The position numbers and the translations under genes are program-made. This document shows positions 16,909-24,596 of a stretch of DNA of 64,000 nucleotides, piece by piece (the stretch's first letter is position 1; each line of letters opens with the position of its first letter). The stretch is from an uncultured Limosilactobacillus sp. (GTDB lineage Bacteria; Bacillota; Bacilli; Lactobacillales; Lactobacillaceae): NCBI RefSeq assembly GCF_934202705.1, contig NZ_CAKPYE010000002.1, forward strand, positions 189,083 through 253,082, read 5' to 3'. The notes beneath the pieces are model-generated. The model was not told the DNA's origin, did no database searches, and saw only the letters and a list, made by a program, of their open reading frames with translations.

Positions 16909-18162
16909 TTATTTAGTGACCTTAGCGAGTGTGTAATGTTTCTTACCACGTCGAATAACAACGTATTTACCATCAAAGTGGTCAGCAGGGTTGATCTGCG
17001 CGTCAACGTCCGTCACCTTTTTACCATTAACCGTAATGGCCCCGTTTTGAACATCTTCACGTGCTTGGCGCTTAGAAGGTTCGATTTCAGTATCGACCAA
17101 CCAGTTGACAATATTATCCGCCCTTGCAGAGATGTCAACAGAAGGAGCAGATTGGAAAGCCTGTTCAATATCTTCAGTGGTTAAGTCTTGAATGTCACCC
17201 TTGAATAGTAATTGGGAAATTTCTTCAGCATGTTTGGTTGCAGCTTCACCATGGACGAAAGTAGTAACTTCACGTGCTAACGTCCGTTGTGCTTCCCGCT
17301 TCCAAGGCTCTTTTTTAACCTTTTCAGCAAGATCATTAATTTGATCTTGATTCAGGAAGGTGAAGTACTTGAGGTATTTAACAACGTCACGATCATCTTG
17401 GTTCAGCCAGAACTGGTAGAATTCGTATGGTGACGTCTTTTTTGGATCCAGCCAGACGGCGCCGCCAGCTGTTTTACCGAACTTAGTACCGTCGGCTTTG
17501 AGCATTAATGGAATTGTTAGGCCAAAGACTTTCGTTTCTGGACCTTCAATTTTATGAATTAGGTCAATTCCTGAAGTGATATTACCCCATTGATCAGAAC
17601 CACCAATTTGGAGTTGGACATCATTGTTTCGGTAAAGGTGAAGGAAGTCCACTGCTTGGAGAATCTGGTAAGTAAATTCCGTGAATGAAATCCCGTTATC
17701 AAGTCGACTAGCGACAACTTCCTTATTCAACATTGTGTTGACGTTGAATAATTTACCGAAGTCACGTAAGAATTCAATCATTGAAATTTTTGAGAGCCAA
17801 GTGTAGTTATCAACGATTGTAAAGTTTTCGGTTCCAAACAGCTTTTTCATTTGTTCGGTCAAAGCGTGCTTATTGTGTTCCAATTGGGATTCGGTTTGCA
17901 AGGTCCGTTCAGTTTTTCTTCCGGATGGATCACCAATGGCACCGGTACCGCCGCCAATAATGATGACTGGGTGGTGGCCAGCTAGTTGGAATCGTTTTAA
18001 CATCATAAATGGAATTAGATGACCAATGTGTAAACTATCTCCCGTCGGGTCAGTCCCACAGTACAGACTAATCTTCTTTTCGCTGGTTAATTTACGTAAT
18101 CCTTCTTCATCAGTAACTTGATTAACGGCGCCGCGCCATTTTAATTCATCAACAATATTCAT
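16909..18162 (-). CDS. tyrS: Tyrosyl-tRNA synthetase
   Basis: Class I synthetase for tRNA-Tyr, 417 aa. The HIGH motif is in DSLHIGHLIPF and the KMSKS equivalent is KFGKT in DGTKFGKTAGGA, as in TyrRS of the Bacillus type. The C-terminal 65 residues form an S4 RNA-binding domain. The true start is ATG 18162 with GGAGGG just upstream; the 30-codon open extension upstream runs into the T-box terminator and is not coding. It is regulated by the tyrosine T-box. Confidence 0.97.
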   Translation of the reverse strand: MNIVDELKWRGAVNQVTDEEGLRKLTSEKKISLYCGTDPTGDSLHIGHLIPFMMLKRFQLAGHHPVIIIGGGTGAIGDPSGRKTERTLQTESQLEHNKHALTEQMKKLFGTENFTIVDNYTWLSKISMIEFLRDFGKLFNVNTMLNKEVVASRLDNGISFTEFTYQILQAVDFLHLYRNNDVQLQIGGSDQWGNITSGIDLIHKIEGPETKVFGLTIPLMLKADGTKFGKTAGGAVWLDPKKTSPYEFYQFWLNQDDRDVVKYLKYFTFLNQDQINDLAEKVKKEPWKREAQRTLAREVTTFVHGEAATKHAEEISQLLFKGDIQDLTTEDIEQAFQSAPSVDISARADNIVNWLVDTEIEPSKRQAREDVQNGAITVNGKKVTDVDAQINPADHFDGKYVVIRRGKKHYTLAKVTK

Positions 18163-18189
18163 ATCTTGATCCCTCCAGAATAGCAACGT

Positions 18190-18405
18190 GGAAAATAAAA
18201 ACGTCCCAAGACACTCAAGTCTTGGGACGAAGTGAACCGTGGTACCACCCATTTTCGTACGTTACGTACCTTAATTAGCATTATTCAAAAGTTGGTGATT
18301 AATCGATCAGCTGTAATTCATCGATTTACTATGCGCTAGCTTACACATCACCGCTAACTCTCTGTGCCAGTGAGTAAATCGCTACTGAGGCTGTAATCAA
18401 CCGTT
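18190..18405 (-). promoter_or_regulatory. T-box riboswitch of tyrS (Tyr)
   Basis: The minus-strand core TGGGTGGTACCACG is at 18251-18238. The terminator is CGTCCCAAGAC/GTCTTGGGACG (18229-18202) plus a U run. The specifier bulge has GAAT then TAC at 18315-18313 (Tyr), one nucleotide after GAA. Stem I arms CGATTTAC/GTAAATCG are visible. Confidence 0.93.
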
Positions 18406-18411
18406 GATTGC

Positions 18412-18440
18412 ATTAAACAATGATTTAGATAAAAAGTCAA
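18412..18440 (-). promoter_or_regulatory. Promoter of tyrS leader
   Basis: On the minus strand TTGACT (18440-18435), 17 nt, TTTAAT (18417-18412). Confidence 0.6.
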
Positions 18441-18493
18441 GGATAAAAAATCGAATTTTTTTGTTTGAAACCGATTTAATGTTCGGCAAAGTG

Positions 18494-18521
18494 TTGACAG
18501 ATTATGGGAATTCATTATAAT
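18494..18521 (+). promoter_or_regulatory. Promoter of permease T-box leader
   Basis: Consensus TTGACA (18494-18499), 16 nt, consensus TATAAT (18516-18521). It is divergent from the tyrS promoter. Confidence 0.85.
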
Positions 18522-18529
18522 TATCATTA

Positions 18530-18718
18530 ACTTTTAATCAAAACGGCTAACAGAGAGACTAAGCAGGGCTGAAACTTAGTTGCCGTGAATGGCATTAATT
18601 CACGCGTGAAATGGGTGGTTCCATTATGGACCAAGAGGTAAGTCAATTTGACTTATAAAGATGGGTGGAACCGCGTTGATCAACGTCCCTGGTATGAGAA
18701 GTACCGGGGGCGTTTTTG
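18530..18718 (+). promoter_or_regulatory. T-box riboswitch of amino-acid permease, specifier GGC (Gly)
   Basis: The core GGGTGGAACCGCG is at 18663-18675. The terminator has a 12-bp stem (18683-18694 with 18702-18713) and a T run. AGAGAG at 18553-18558 starts the distal part of stem I. The specifier bulge reads GAA (18587-18589), T, GGC (18591-18593), ATT. With the one-nucleotide offset seen in the trpS and tyrS leaders here, the codon is GGC, glycine. TGG (Trp) would need a zero offset and is less likely. Confidence 0.85.
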
Positions 18719-18740
18719 ATTTCAGAAAGGAGCGACAGCA

Positions 18741-20105
18741 ATGGATGAACAGCAAGAACAAAAATTATCACGCTCATTAAAGAGTCGTCATATCACAATG
18801 ATAGCAATTGGTGGGGCAATTGGGACCGGACTATTTTTAGGGTCAGGGAGTGCCATCAAGGCGGCGGGGCCTTCAATTATTTTAACCTACTTGATCGTCG
18901 GAATTTTTTGTTTTTTCATGATGCGGGCGTTAGGAGAATTGCTTCTAGCAGACCCAAGTAAGCATTCATTTATTGACTCTGTGAAGGAGTATCTTGGGGA
19001 CCGGATGGAGTTCATTGCTGGTTGGACGTACTGGTCCTGCTGGCTAAGCTTAGCAATGGCTGACTTGACAGCGACGGGGATCTATCTCAAGTATTGGTTC
19101 CCTAATTTACCACAGTGGATTGGTCCGCTAGTAATTATCATCCTGTTAATGCTGGTTAATATGGTGAATGTTGGATTGTTCGGTGAACTGGAAACGTGGT
19201 TCTCGACAATTAAGGTTCTTGCAATTGTTGCTTTAATTGTTGTTGGGTTAGTGATGGTTATTATGAGGACCCCCACTAAGACTGGCCATGCCAGCTTAAT
19301 GAACTTAATTAGCCATGGTGGCTTCTTCCCGAAAGGGACGGTTGGTTTTCTAATGTCTTTTCAAATGGTCGTATTTGCCTTTGTGGGGATTGAAATGGTA
19401 GGGCTCACTGCCGGGGAAACCAAAAATCCGCAAACTGATATTCCAAAGGCGATTAACACATTGCCGGTACGGATTGGACTCTTTTATATTGGTTCAATGT
19501 TAGCGATTATGTCGGTGTATCCGTGGACAGATATTAAAACTAGTTCGAGCCCATTTGTTCAGGTGTTTGCAGGAATTGGGGTCACAGGGGCGGCAGCAAT
19601 TCTAAACTTCGTGGTATTAACGGCTGCAATGTCTGCGACCAACAGTGCGATTTTCTCAACCAGTCGATCGCTATATTCATTATCAGTTGGTGGCAATGCA
19701 CCGCACCGTTTCCAAAAGTTAAGTGCCAAGGCCGTTCCCAATCAAGCTTTGCAATTCTCCTCACTAATTTTGTTTGTGGTCGTTATTTTAAACTATGTGA
19801 TGCCAGCAGGAATCTTTGAGTTAGTTTCTGGAGTTTCAACCATTAACTTCATTTTTGTATGGCTCTTTATTTTGTGGTGTCACATTAAGTATCGCCAAGC
19901 GCATCCGAAAGGTGTTCCAGGGTTTACAATGCCGGGATTCCCATTAACAGATTGGTTAACGATCATTTTCTTTGTGGCAGTTTTAATTATTTTACTGTTT
20001 ATCCCAGCAACTCGACCGGCATTGTTCGTTTCAGTACTGTTTTTCATCTGCTTATTCATTGGTTACACGGTTGTTGAACGTCGATGCAGCCGAAATTTAA
20101 AATAG
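18741..20105 (+). CDS. Amino-acid permease, CycA/AapA type (likely glycine/alanine)
   Basis: APC-superfamily permease of the amino-acid transporter family, 454 aa, about 12 membrane segments. The N-terminus has the signature IAIGGAIGTGLFLGSG after a basic stretch (LKSRHI). TNSAIFSTSR and the DIPKAINTLPVR loop before segment 7 resemble CycA/AapA-type D-Ala/Gly/Ser carriers. It starts at ATG 18741 after AAAGGAG. A T-box with a likely GGC specifier controls it, which supports glycine uptake. The substrate is inferred from the leader, not proven. Confidence 0.9.
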   Translation: MDEQQEQKLSRSLKSRHITMIAIGGAIGTGLFLGSGSAIKAAGPSIILTYLIVGIFCFFMMRALGELLLADPSKHSFIDSVKEYLGDRMEFIAGWTYWSCWLSLAMADLTATGIYLKYWFPNLPQWIGPLVIIILLMLVNMVNVGLFGELETWFSTIKVLAIVALIVVGLVMVIMRTPTKTGHASLMNLISHGGFFPKGTVGFLMSFQMVVFAFVGIEMVGLTAGETKNPQTDIPKAINTLPVRIGLFYIGSMLAIMSVYPWTDIKTSSSPFVQVFAGIGVTGAAAILNFVVLTAAMSATNSAIFSTSRSLYSLSVGGNAPHRFQKLSAKAVPNQALQFSSLILFVVVILNYVMPAGIFELVSGVSTINFIFVWLFILWCHIKYRQAHPKGVPGFTMPGFPLTDWLTIIFFVAVLIILLFIPATRPALFVSVLFFICLFIGYTVVERRCSRNLK

Positions 20106-20135
20106 CGTTTTCATTTGCTTCATAGCGGGATTTAG

Positions 20136-20164
20136 TTGCCATTTTGATCGTGGAGAATTATAAT
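20136..20164 (+). promoter_or_regulatory. Promoter of structured RNA
   Basis: TTGCCA (20136-20141), 17 nt, TATAAT (20159-20164). Transcription should start near 20171. Confidence 0.75.
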
Positions 20165-20170
20165 AAAGGT

Positions 20171-20416
20171 GTGGAAAGATCAGCACCGTTGCCTGATAAC
20201 AACCTGTCAATAACAGGAATAACAACACTTACCCCCACATCACATCAACAAATAAGGTCAAAAGACTAGTTGTCAAATTATTTAGGATCGTGAGACCTGA
20301 CGGAACAATAATTTAAGTTACTTAATTGAAATATGGTTTAAAGTTAGAACAAACAATTACGCAACGGCAGATAGTCTTTCCTTTAAGAGAGTCAAGTAGA
20401 ACACTTGGCTCTTTTT
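20171..20416 (+). ncRNA. Free-standing structured RNA, 6S-like outline, unassigned
   Basis: A roughly 245-nt transcript with its own promoter and terminator and no open frame worth calling. The ends close in a long interrupted helix: GGAAAGA (20173-20179) pairs with TCTTTCC (20375-20381), and CCGTTGC (20186-20192) with GCAACGG (20361-20367). Inside are CCTG/CAGG (20203-20217), CAAC/GTTG with GTC-AAAA-GAC (20246-20272), AAATTATT/AAATAATT-type arms (20275-20282 with 20307-20314) capped by AGG-TC/GA-CCT with a GTGA loop (20284-20298), and TTAAG/CTTAA (20313-20325). A closing stem, open centre and end terminator recall 6S RNA or another lactobacillus-specific RNA. I cannot assign it to a family from sequence alone. 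It lies between the permease and the nucleoside genes. Confidence 0.65.
20385..20416 (+). terminator. Terminator of structured RNA
   Basis: GAGTCAAGT (20389-20397) pairs with ACTTGGCTC (20403-20411), then TTTTT. It begins four nucleotides after the closing helix. Confidence 0.85.
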
Positions 20417-20445
20417 AGTTTTCACTCATGTAAAACGTTATACTT

Positions 20446-20502
20446 TTGACATTTATACATAAATATTGAATATCTTCTGTTGGTAATGAAAACCGCTTTA
20501 CA
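20446..20502 (+). promoter_or_regulatory. Upstream region of nucleoside transporter with LacI-type dyad
   Basis: TTGACA at 20446-20451 is a -35 candidate, with a poor -10 near 20469. At 20487-20502 a 16-bp dyad TGAAAACCGCTTTACA has the CG centre and TG..CA ends of LacI/CcpA-family operators, one base longer per side than a standard cre. Control by carbon source or by a nucleoside-responsive LacI protein is a guess. Confidence 0.4.
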
Positions 20503-20607
20503 CCGCATTAAACCTCAGGTATATTTGTTACATAGCTAAATGCATAATTTATGTAATGAGGCTTGGTTTGCAATTATTCTATTTCTATACAGAAAGGTGT
20601 TGGCATA

Positions 20608-21807
20608 ATGTATCTTGCGATTAATATCGTTGGGCTATTAATTTTCCTGTTCATTGGGTTCATTTTTTCCAAAGACAAGAAAAATATCAACTGGAAAGCC
20701 GTTACCATCATGGTAGTAATTAATATCATTCTTGCGGCCTTCTTAATTGGTTCGCCAGTTGGTCGTCGCGGTGTTCAAGCGGCGGCAGATGGCTTTGTCT
20801 GGTTGGTAGACGCTTCTGCAAAGGGAACCACCTTTGCACTTGGTTCTTGGTATAATGCCAAGAACTTGAACTTTATTTGTTCCGCGCTGATGCCAATCCT
20901 TATGGTTGTTCCAATGTTTGATATTTTGACCTACATTGGCTTCTTACCATGGGTGATTAAATGGATTGGTCGGGGCTTATCATTTATTACGGGTCAGCCA
21001 AAGTTTGAATCATTCTTTGCGGTTGAAATGATGTTTTTAGGGAATACTGAAGTGTTAGCCGTTTCCGAACTTCAATTACGTAAAATGTCCAAGGCACGAA
21101 ACTTAACCATTGCCATGATGTCCATGTCTTGTATCACGGCCGCCATGGTTGGTGCTTATGTTGAAATGATGCCAGGGCGTTATATTCTAACAGCTATTCC
21201 GATCAACATTATTAATTCATTGATTGCCACGAGTTTGATGAACCCAGTCAAGGTTGAACCAGCTGATGACACAATTGTGACGGTTAATGACACGAATGCC
21301 AAGAAGGAACCTTTCTTTAGCTTCTTAGGTGATTCAATTCTGGGTGCTGGTAAACTGATCTTAATTATCATTGCTAACGTCGTAGCATTTGTTGCATTGG
21401 CAGCCTTGATTGATAAGATTCTAGGACTGTTCTGGAAACCACTGTCATTGGAAAGCATCCTTGGTGTAATTATGTTCCCATTCTCATGGTTAATGGGATT
21501 GAACATTCACGATGCTTGGATTCTTTCTCAAAATATGGGAATGAAGTTAATCACTAACGAATTTGTGGTTATGGGAAGCATGACAAATAAAATTGCGCAT
21601 TTCGACCCACACTTCCAGGCGGTTTTGACGACTTTTGTAACGTCCTTTGCCAACTTTGGGACCTTAGGAATGATTATTGGGGCCTTTAAGGGATTAGTTG
21701 ATAAAGACACTAACAACTATATCGCGCGAAACATTGGTTACTTAGTTCTCTCAGGAATTTTAGTATCATTACTATCGGCAGCGATGGTTGGTTTATTTGT
21801 TTGGTAA
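20608..21807 (+). CDS. Nucleoside transporter, CNT (NupC) family
   Basis: A 399-aa membrane protein of the concentrative nucleoside transporter family, about 8-10 segments. Conserved parts include ITGQPKFESFFAVEMMFLG followed by NTEVLAVSE, the family's substrate-binding Glu region, and LTTFVTSFANFGTLG near the end. It imports nucleosides with H+ or Na+. The start is ATG 20608 after AGAAAGG; the longer open frame from 20563 has no ribosome site. A nucleoside hydrolase gene follows 77 nt downstream, so together they salvage external nucleosides. Confidence 0.9.
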   Translation: MYLAINIVGLLIFLFIGFIFSKDKKNINWKAVTIMVVINIILAAFLIGSPVGRRGVQAAADGFVWLVDASAKGTTFALGSWYNAKNLNFICSALMPILMVVPMFDILTYIGFLPWVIKWIGRGLSFITGQPKFESFFAVEMMFLGNTEVLAVSELQLRKMSKARNLTIAMMSMSCITAAMVGAYVEMMPGRYILTAIPINIINSLIATSLMNPVKVEPADDTIVTVNDTNAKKEPFFSFLGDSILGAGKLILIIIANVVAFVALAALIDKILGLFWKPLSLESILGVIMFPFSWLMGLNIHDAWILSQNMGMKLITNEFVVMGSMTNKIAHFDPHFQAVLTTFVTSFANFGTLGMIIGAFKGLVDKDTNNYIARNIGYLVLSGILVSLLSAAMVGLFVW

Positions 21808-21884
21808 TTAAATATTCAAAACAGGGGGCTGGCGGGAACGACAGTCTCCTTTTGTTACATTGGAATTAAAAATGGAGGAAGATT

Positions 21885-22805
21885 ATGACCAACAAAATTA
21901 TTATGGATACGGATCCAGGAATTGACGATGCTGCCGCATTAACGATGGCGATTAATAACCCAGAAATTGATCTAAAACTGGTAACTGCAGTTGCTGGTAA
22001 TGTAAAAGTTGATAAGACGACTGCAAATGCCCTCAAGATTATTCACTTCTTTGGGAAAAATGATCAAATTCCAGTAGCGGCCGGGGCAGCTGAACCGTTA
22101 ATTAAGCCATTTGAAGATGCAGCTCGGATTCACGGGGAATCTGGAATGGAAGGCTATGACTTTGGTGATGACTATGGTCAGCCGATTGCTGAGTCCGCGG
22201 TTCAAGCATTACGAGATACGATCATGGCTGAAGATGAGATTACCTTAGTGCCGACCGGTTCTTATACTAATATTGCTTTGCTTTTGAAAGAATATCCCGA
22301 AGTGAAGAGTCATATTAAACGGATTGTGGCAATGGGTGGCTCGCTTTCCGGGGGTAACATGACGAGCGTGGCTGAATTTAATGTCTTTACTGACCCGGAT
22401 GCTGCACGAATCATGTACAATTCAGGGATTCCAATTGTGATGGTTGGCCTTGACGTGACCCTGAAAGCACTATTAACTGATAATAGCTTGAACAAGCTCA
22501 AAAATATGAACGAAACTGGAAAAATGTTGTTTGGTTTGATCAGTCATTACAACGATGTTAGTGGTGGTAATCAAGGACGACCAATGCATGATGTTAATAC
22601 GATTTTCTATCTTTTACACCCCGAAGCCTTTACCACTAAAGACCTTTGGATTGATGTCCAGACGAGTGGATCGGCGATCGGTGCTACGGTTGGTGATATT
22701 CGTGGTGCTTACCATCATGGCAAGACCAATGCCAAGGCTTGTGTCGATATTGATGCCCAGTTCTTCAACCAGTGGTTCTTAGACCAAGTGGCAAGGATGA
22801 AATAA
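21885..22805 (+). CDS. Inosine-uridine-type ribonucleoside hydrolase
   Basis: Cleaves ribonucleosides to free base and ribose. The 306-aa length is usual for the family. The N-terminal calcium-binding signature DTDPGIDDAAAL (residues 8-19) is intact. HDVNTIFYLLHPEAF near residue 240 carries the second active-site His-Asp. The start is ATG 21885 after GGAGGAAG. It probably works with the upstream nucleoside transporter. Whether purine or pyrimidine nucleosides are preferred cannot be told. A terminator follows. Confidence 0.92.
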   Translation: MTNKIIMDTDPGIDDAAALTMAINNPEIDLKLVTAVAGNVKVDKTTANALKIIHFFGKNDQIPVAAGAAEPLIKPFEDAARIHGESGMEGYDFGDDYGQPIAESAVQALRDTIMAEDEITLVPTGSYTNIALLLKEYPEVKSHIKRIVAMGGSLSGGNMTSVAEFNVFTDPDAARIMYNSGIPIVMVGLDVTLKALLTDNSLNKLKNMNETGKMLFGLISHYNDVSGGNQGRPMHDVNTIFYLLHPEAFTTKDLWIDVQTSGSAIGATVGDIRGAYHHGKTNAKACVDIDAQFFNQWFLDQVARMK

Positions 22806-22816
22806 AGTAGTGAATT

Positions 22817-22852
22817 AGCTCCCGTGATTGCTTGAAACGGGGGCTTTTTTAA
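22817..22852 (+). terminator. Terminator after nucleoside hydrolase
   Basis: AGCTCCCGT (22817-22825) pairs with ACGGGGGCT (22837-22845), then TTTTTT. Confidence 0.88.
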
Positions 22853-22870
22853 GGTAAAGTAAAAAGGTAA

Positions 22871-22893
22871 CGTGAAACAATTTGTGTTTCACG
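22871..22893. promoter_or_regulatory. Inverted pair of parS-like half sites before rsmG-noc-par
   Basis: CGTGAAACA (22871-22879) and TGTTTCACG (22885-22893) are perfect reverse complements, 5 nt apart. Each equals one half of the canonical parS palindrome, but in the reverse order. The pair lies in the 5' leader of the operon that encodes Noc, ParA and ParB. It could be a simple mRNA hairpin or an autoregulatory ParB/Noc site. Confidence 0.4.
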
Positions 22894-22907
22894 GAAAGGA
22901 CGGTAGA

Positions 22908-23636
22908 ATGACTCCAGAAGAATTTCGTCAAGCGTTAGCTAAACAGGGAATTCAGTTGACTAATCATCAAATGAATCAATTTGCGCAGTATTATCAGGAT
23001 TTAGTGGCCACTAATCGAGTCGTGAACTTAACCCGAATTACTGATGAGGAGGAAGTCTATTTAAAACACTTCTATGACTCTATTACAGGTAGTTTTGCTT
23101 TTACCGAATTACAAACCGCACCATTGCGATTATGTGATATTGGCGCTGGTGCCGGTTTTCCATCATTACCTTTAAAAATTGCGTTTCCCCAATTAAAAGT
23201 AACCATTGTGGATTCACTTAACAAGCGGATTAATTTTTTAGCAGAGTTAGTCGAACGTTTAGGGTTGAACGATGTCAAGTTAGTTCACTCCAGAGCAGAA
23301 GATTTCAGCAAACGGGGCAGTAACAATCGTGAAGCCTACGATGTCGTTACGGCCCGTGCAGTTGCGCGATTAACTGTCCTAAGTGAACTTTGTTTGCCAG
23401 CGGTTAAAGTAGGCGGAATTTTTCTTGCGTATAAAGCCCAGGCTGCAGAAGATGAATTATTAGCAGCAAGCCAAGCAATTAAAAAATTAGGTGGCCAAGA
23501 ACGGACGGTTTATTCGCTAGAGTTACCAACAGCACCAGAACCTGAGGAACGGAATTTAGTAATTATCGATAAACTGACGGCCACTCCGCAAAAGTATCCA
23601 CGCCGTGCGGGGTTACCAGCGAAAAAACCATTGTAA
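22908..23636 (+). CDS. rsmG: 16S rRNA (guanine527-N7)-methyltransferase
   Basis: Methylates G527 of 16S rRNA with S-adenosylmethionine. It is 242 aa, typical for RsmG. The SAM-binding motif CDIGAGAGFPSLPLK is near residue 70, followed by VDSLNKRINFL and the TARAVA motif. The start is ATG 22908 with AAAGGA upstream; a GTG at 22872 would place codons over the inverted repeat and is less likely. It heads the noc-parA-parB cluster, the usual Firmicute order. Confidence 0.95.
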   Translation: MTPEEFRQALAKQGIQLTNHQMNQFAQYYQDLVATNRVVNLTRITDEEEVYLKHFYDSITGSFAFTELQTAPLRLCDIGAGAGFPSLPLKIAFPQLKVTIVDSLNKRINFLAELVERLGLNDVKLVHSRAEDFSKRGSNNREAYDVVTARAVARLTVLSELCLPAVKVGGIFLAYKAQAAEDELLAASQAIKKLGGQERTVYSLELPTAPEPEERNLVIIDKLTATPQKYPRRAGLPAKKPL

Positions 23637-23661
23637 TAATTAAAACGGGGGAGAATTCAGT

Positions 23662-24579
23662 ATGGCATTTTCAATTTTTGGCATTGGCAAAAATCATCAT
23701 GAAACAAAAAATGAAGTTGTAGAGATTCCACTAGACCAAATTGAACCTAATCGCTACCAACCACGCCAGGTTTTTAATAAAAAAGGCATTCAAGAATTAG
23801 CCGAAACGATTAATGCCCATGGGTTACTTCAACCAATCATTTTGCGTGAGTATGAACCTGCCAAGTATGAAATTATTGCTGGTGAGCGACGCTACCGAGC
23901 AATGAAGCTGTTGAATTGGGAAAAGGCCCCGGCGATTGTGGAAAAAATGAATGATCACGAAACGGCTTCCTTGGCATTAATCGAGAATCTCCAGCGTTCT
24001 GAATTGAGCTCAGTTGAAGAAGCTCAAGCTTACGAAAAACTGATGGATTTAAACAACCTTACGCAGGCTAAGTTAGCTAAGGGGATGGGGAAGAGCCAGT
24101 CAGCGGTTGCGAATAAGCTTCGCCTCTTAAAGCTGATTGTTCCAGTACAAAATGCGATTCTTGACGGTTTAATTACTGAACGTCACGGACGAGCACTGCT
24201 GAACCTTAATGATGACCAGCAACGGAAAATGCTAATGCGAATCGTGAACGAAAAATTAAATGTTCGGCAAACTGAAGATGAAGTTGCCCGTTTAGAAGGA
24301 AAGCCACTACCATCAGCAGTAGAGGCTAAGAAGGAAAAGGAACGGTTGGCGAACGAAGAAAACGTTAAAATTAAACGACCAAAGAAACGAGGAAAACATC
24401 AGTCTACTAAGAAAGCTGAGTCAGCACCGAAGATTAAGATCAGTGATCCACGGATTGCAATGAATACAATTAAGGAATCCGTAAAAATGATTAATGACAG
24501 TGGTTTGGACGCGGAATTATCAGAACAAACTTTAAAGAATGCTTATAAGATTACGATTAAAATTCCAAAGCAAAAATAA
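23662..24579 (+). CDS. noc: Nucleoid occlusion protein (ParB family)
   Basis: ParB-like CTPase/DNA-binding protein that blocks division over the nucleoid. It is 305 aa. The N-terminal MAFSIFGIG is a short amphipathic, probably membrane-binding, segment as in Noc. The ParB N-domain has GLLQPIILR and IIAGERRYRAMK (CTP-site region), then ENLQRSELSSVEEAQAY and a helix-turn-helix LTQAKLAKGMGKSQSAVANKLRLL. A Lys-rich linker near residues 215-255 precedes the dimer domain. Calling this copy Noc rather than ParB rests on the order rsmG-noc-parA-parB. Confidence 0.9.
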   Translation: MAFSIFGIGKNHHETKNEVVEIPLDQIEPNRYQPRQVFNKKGIQELAETINAHGLLQPIILREYEPAKYEIIAGERRYRAMKLLNWEKAPAIVEKMNDHETASLALIENLQRSELSSVEEAQAYEKLMDLNNLTQAKLAKGMGKSQSAVANKLRLLKLIVPVQNAILDGLITERHGRALLNLNDDQQRKMLMRIVNEKLNVRQTEDEVARLEGKPLPSAVEAKKEKERLANEENVKIKRPKKRGKHQSTKKAESAPKIKISDPRIAMNTIKESVKMINDSGLDAELSEQTLKNAYKITIKIPKQK

Positions 24580-24596
24580 TGAAAGGGGCTGACACG

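Noticed and set aside
18163..18252. N-terminal extension of TyrS
   Set aside because: The codons lie in the T-box core and terminator; ATG 18162 has a strong ribosome site.
18587..18593. Trp specifier (TGG) for the permease T-box
   Set aside because: It would need zero offset after GAA, whereas the trpS and tyrS leaders here use one nucleotide; GGC fits better, though not proven.
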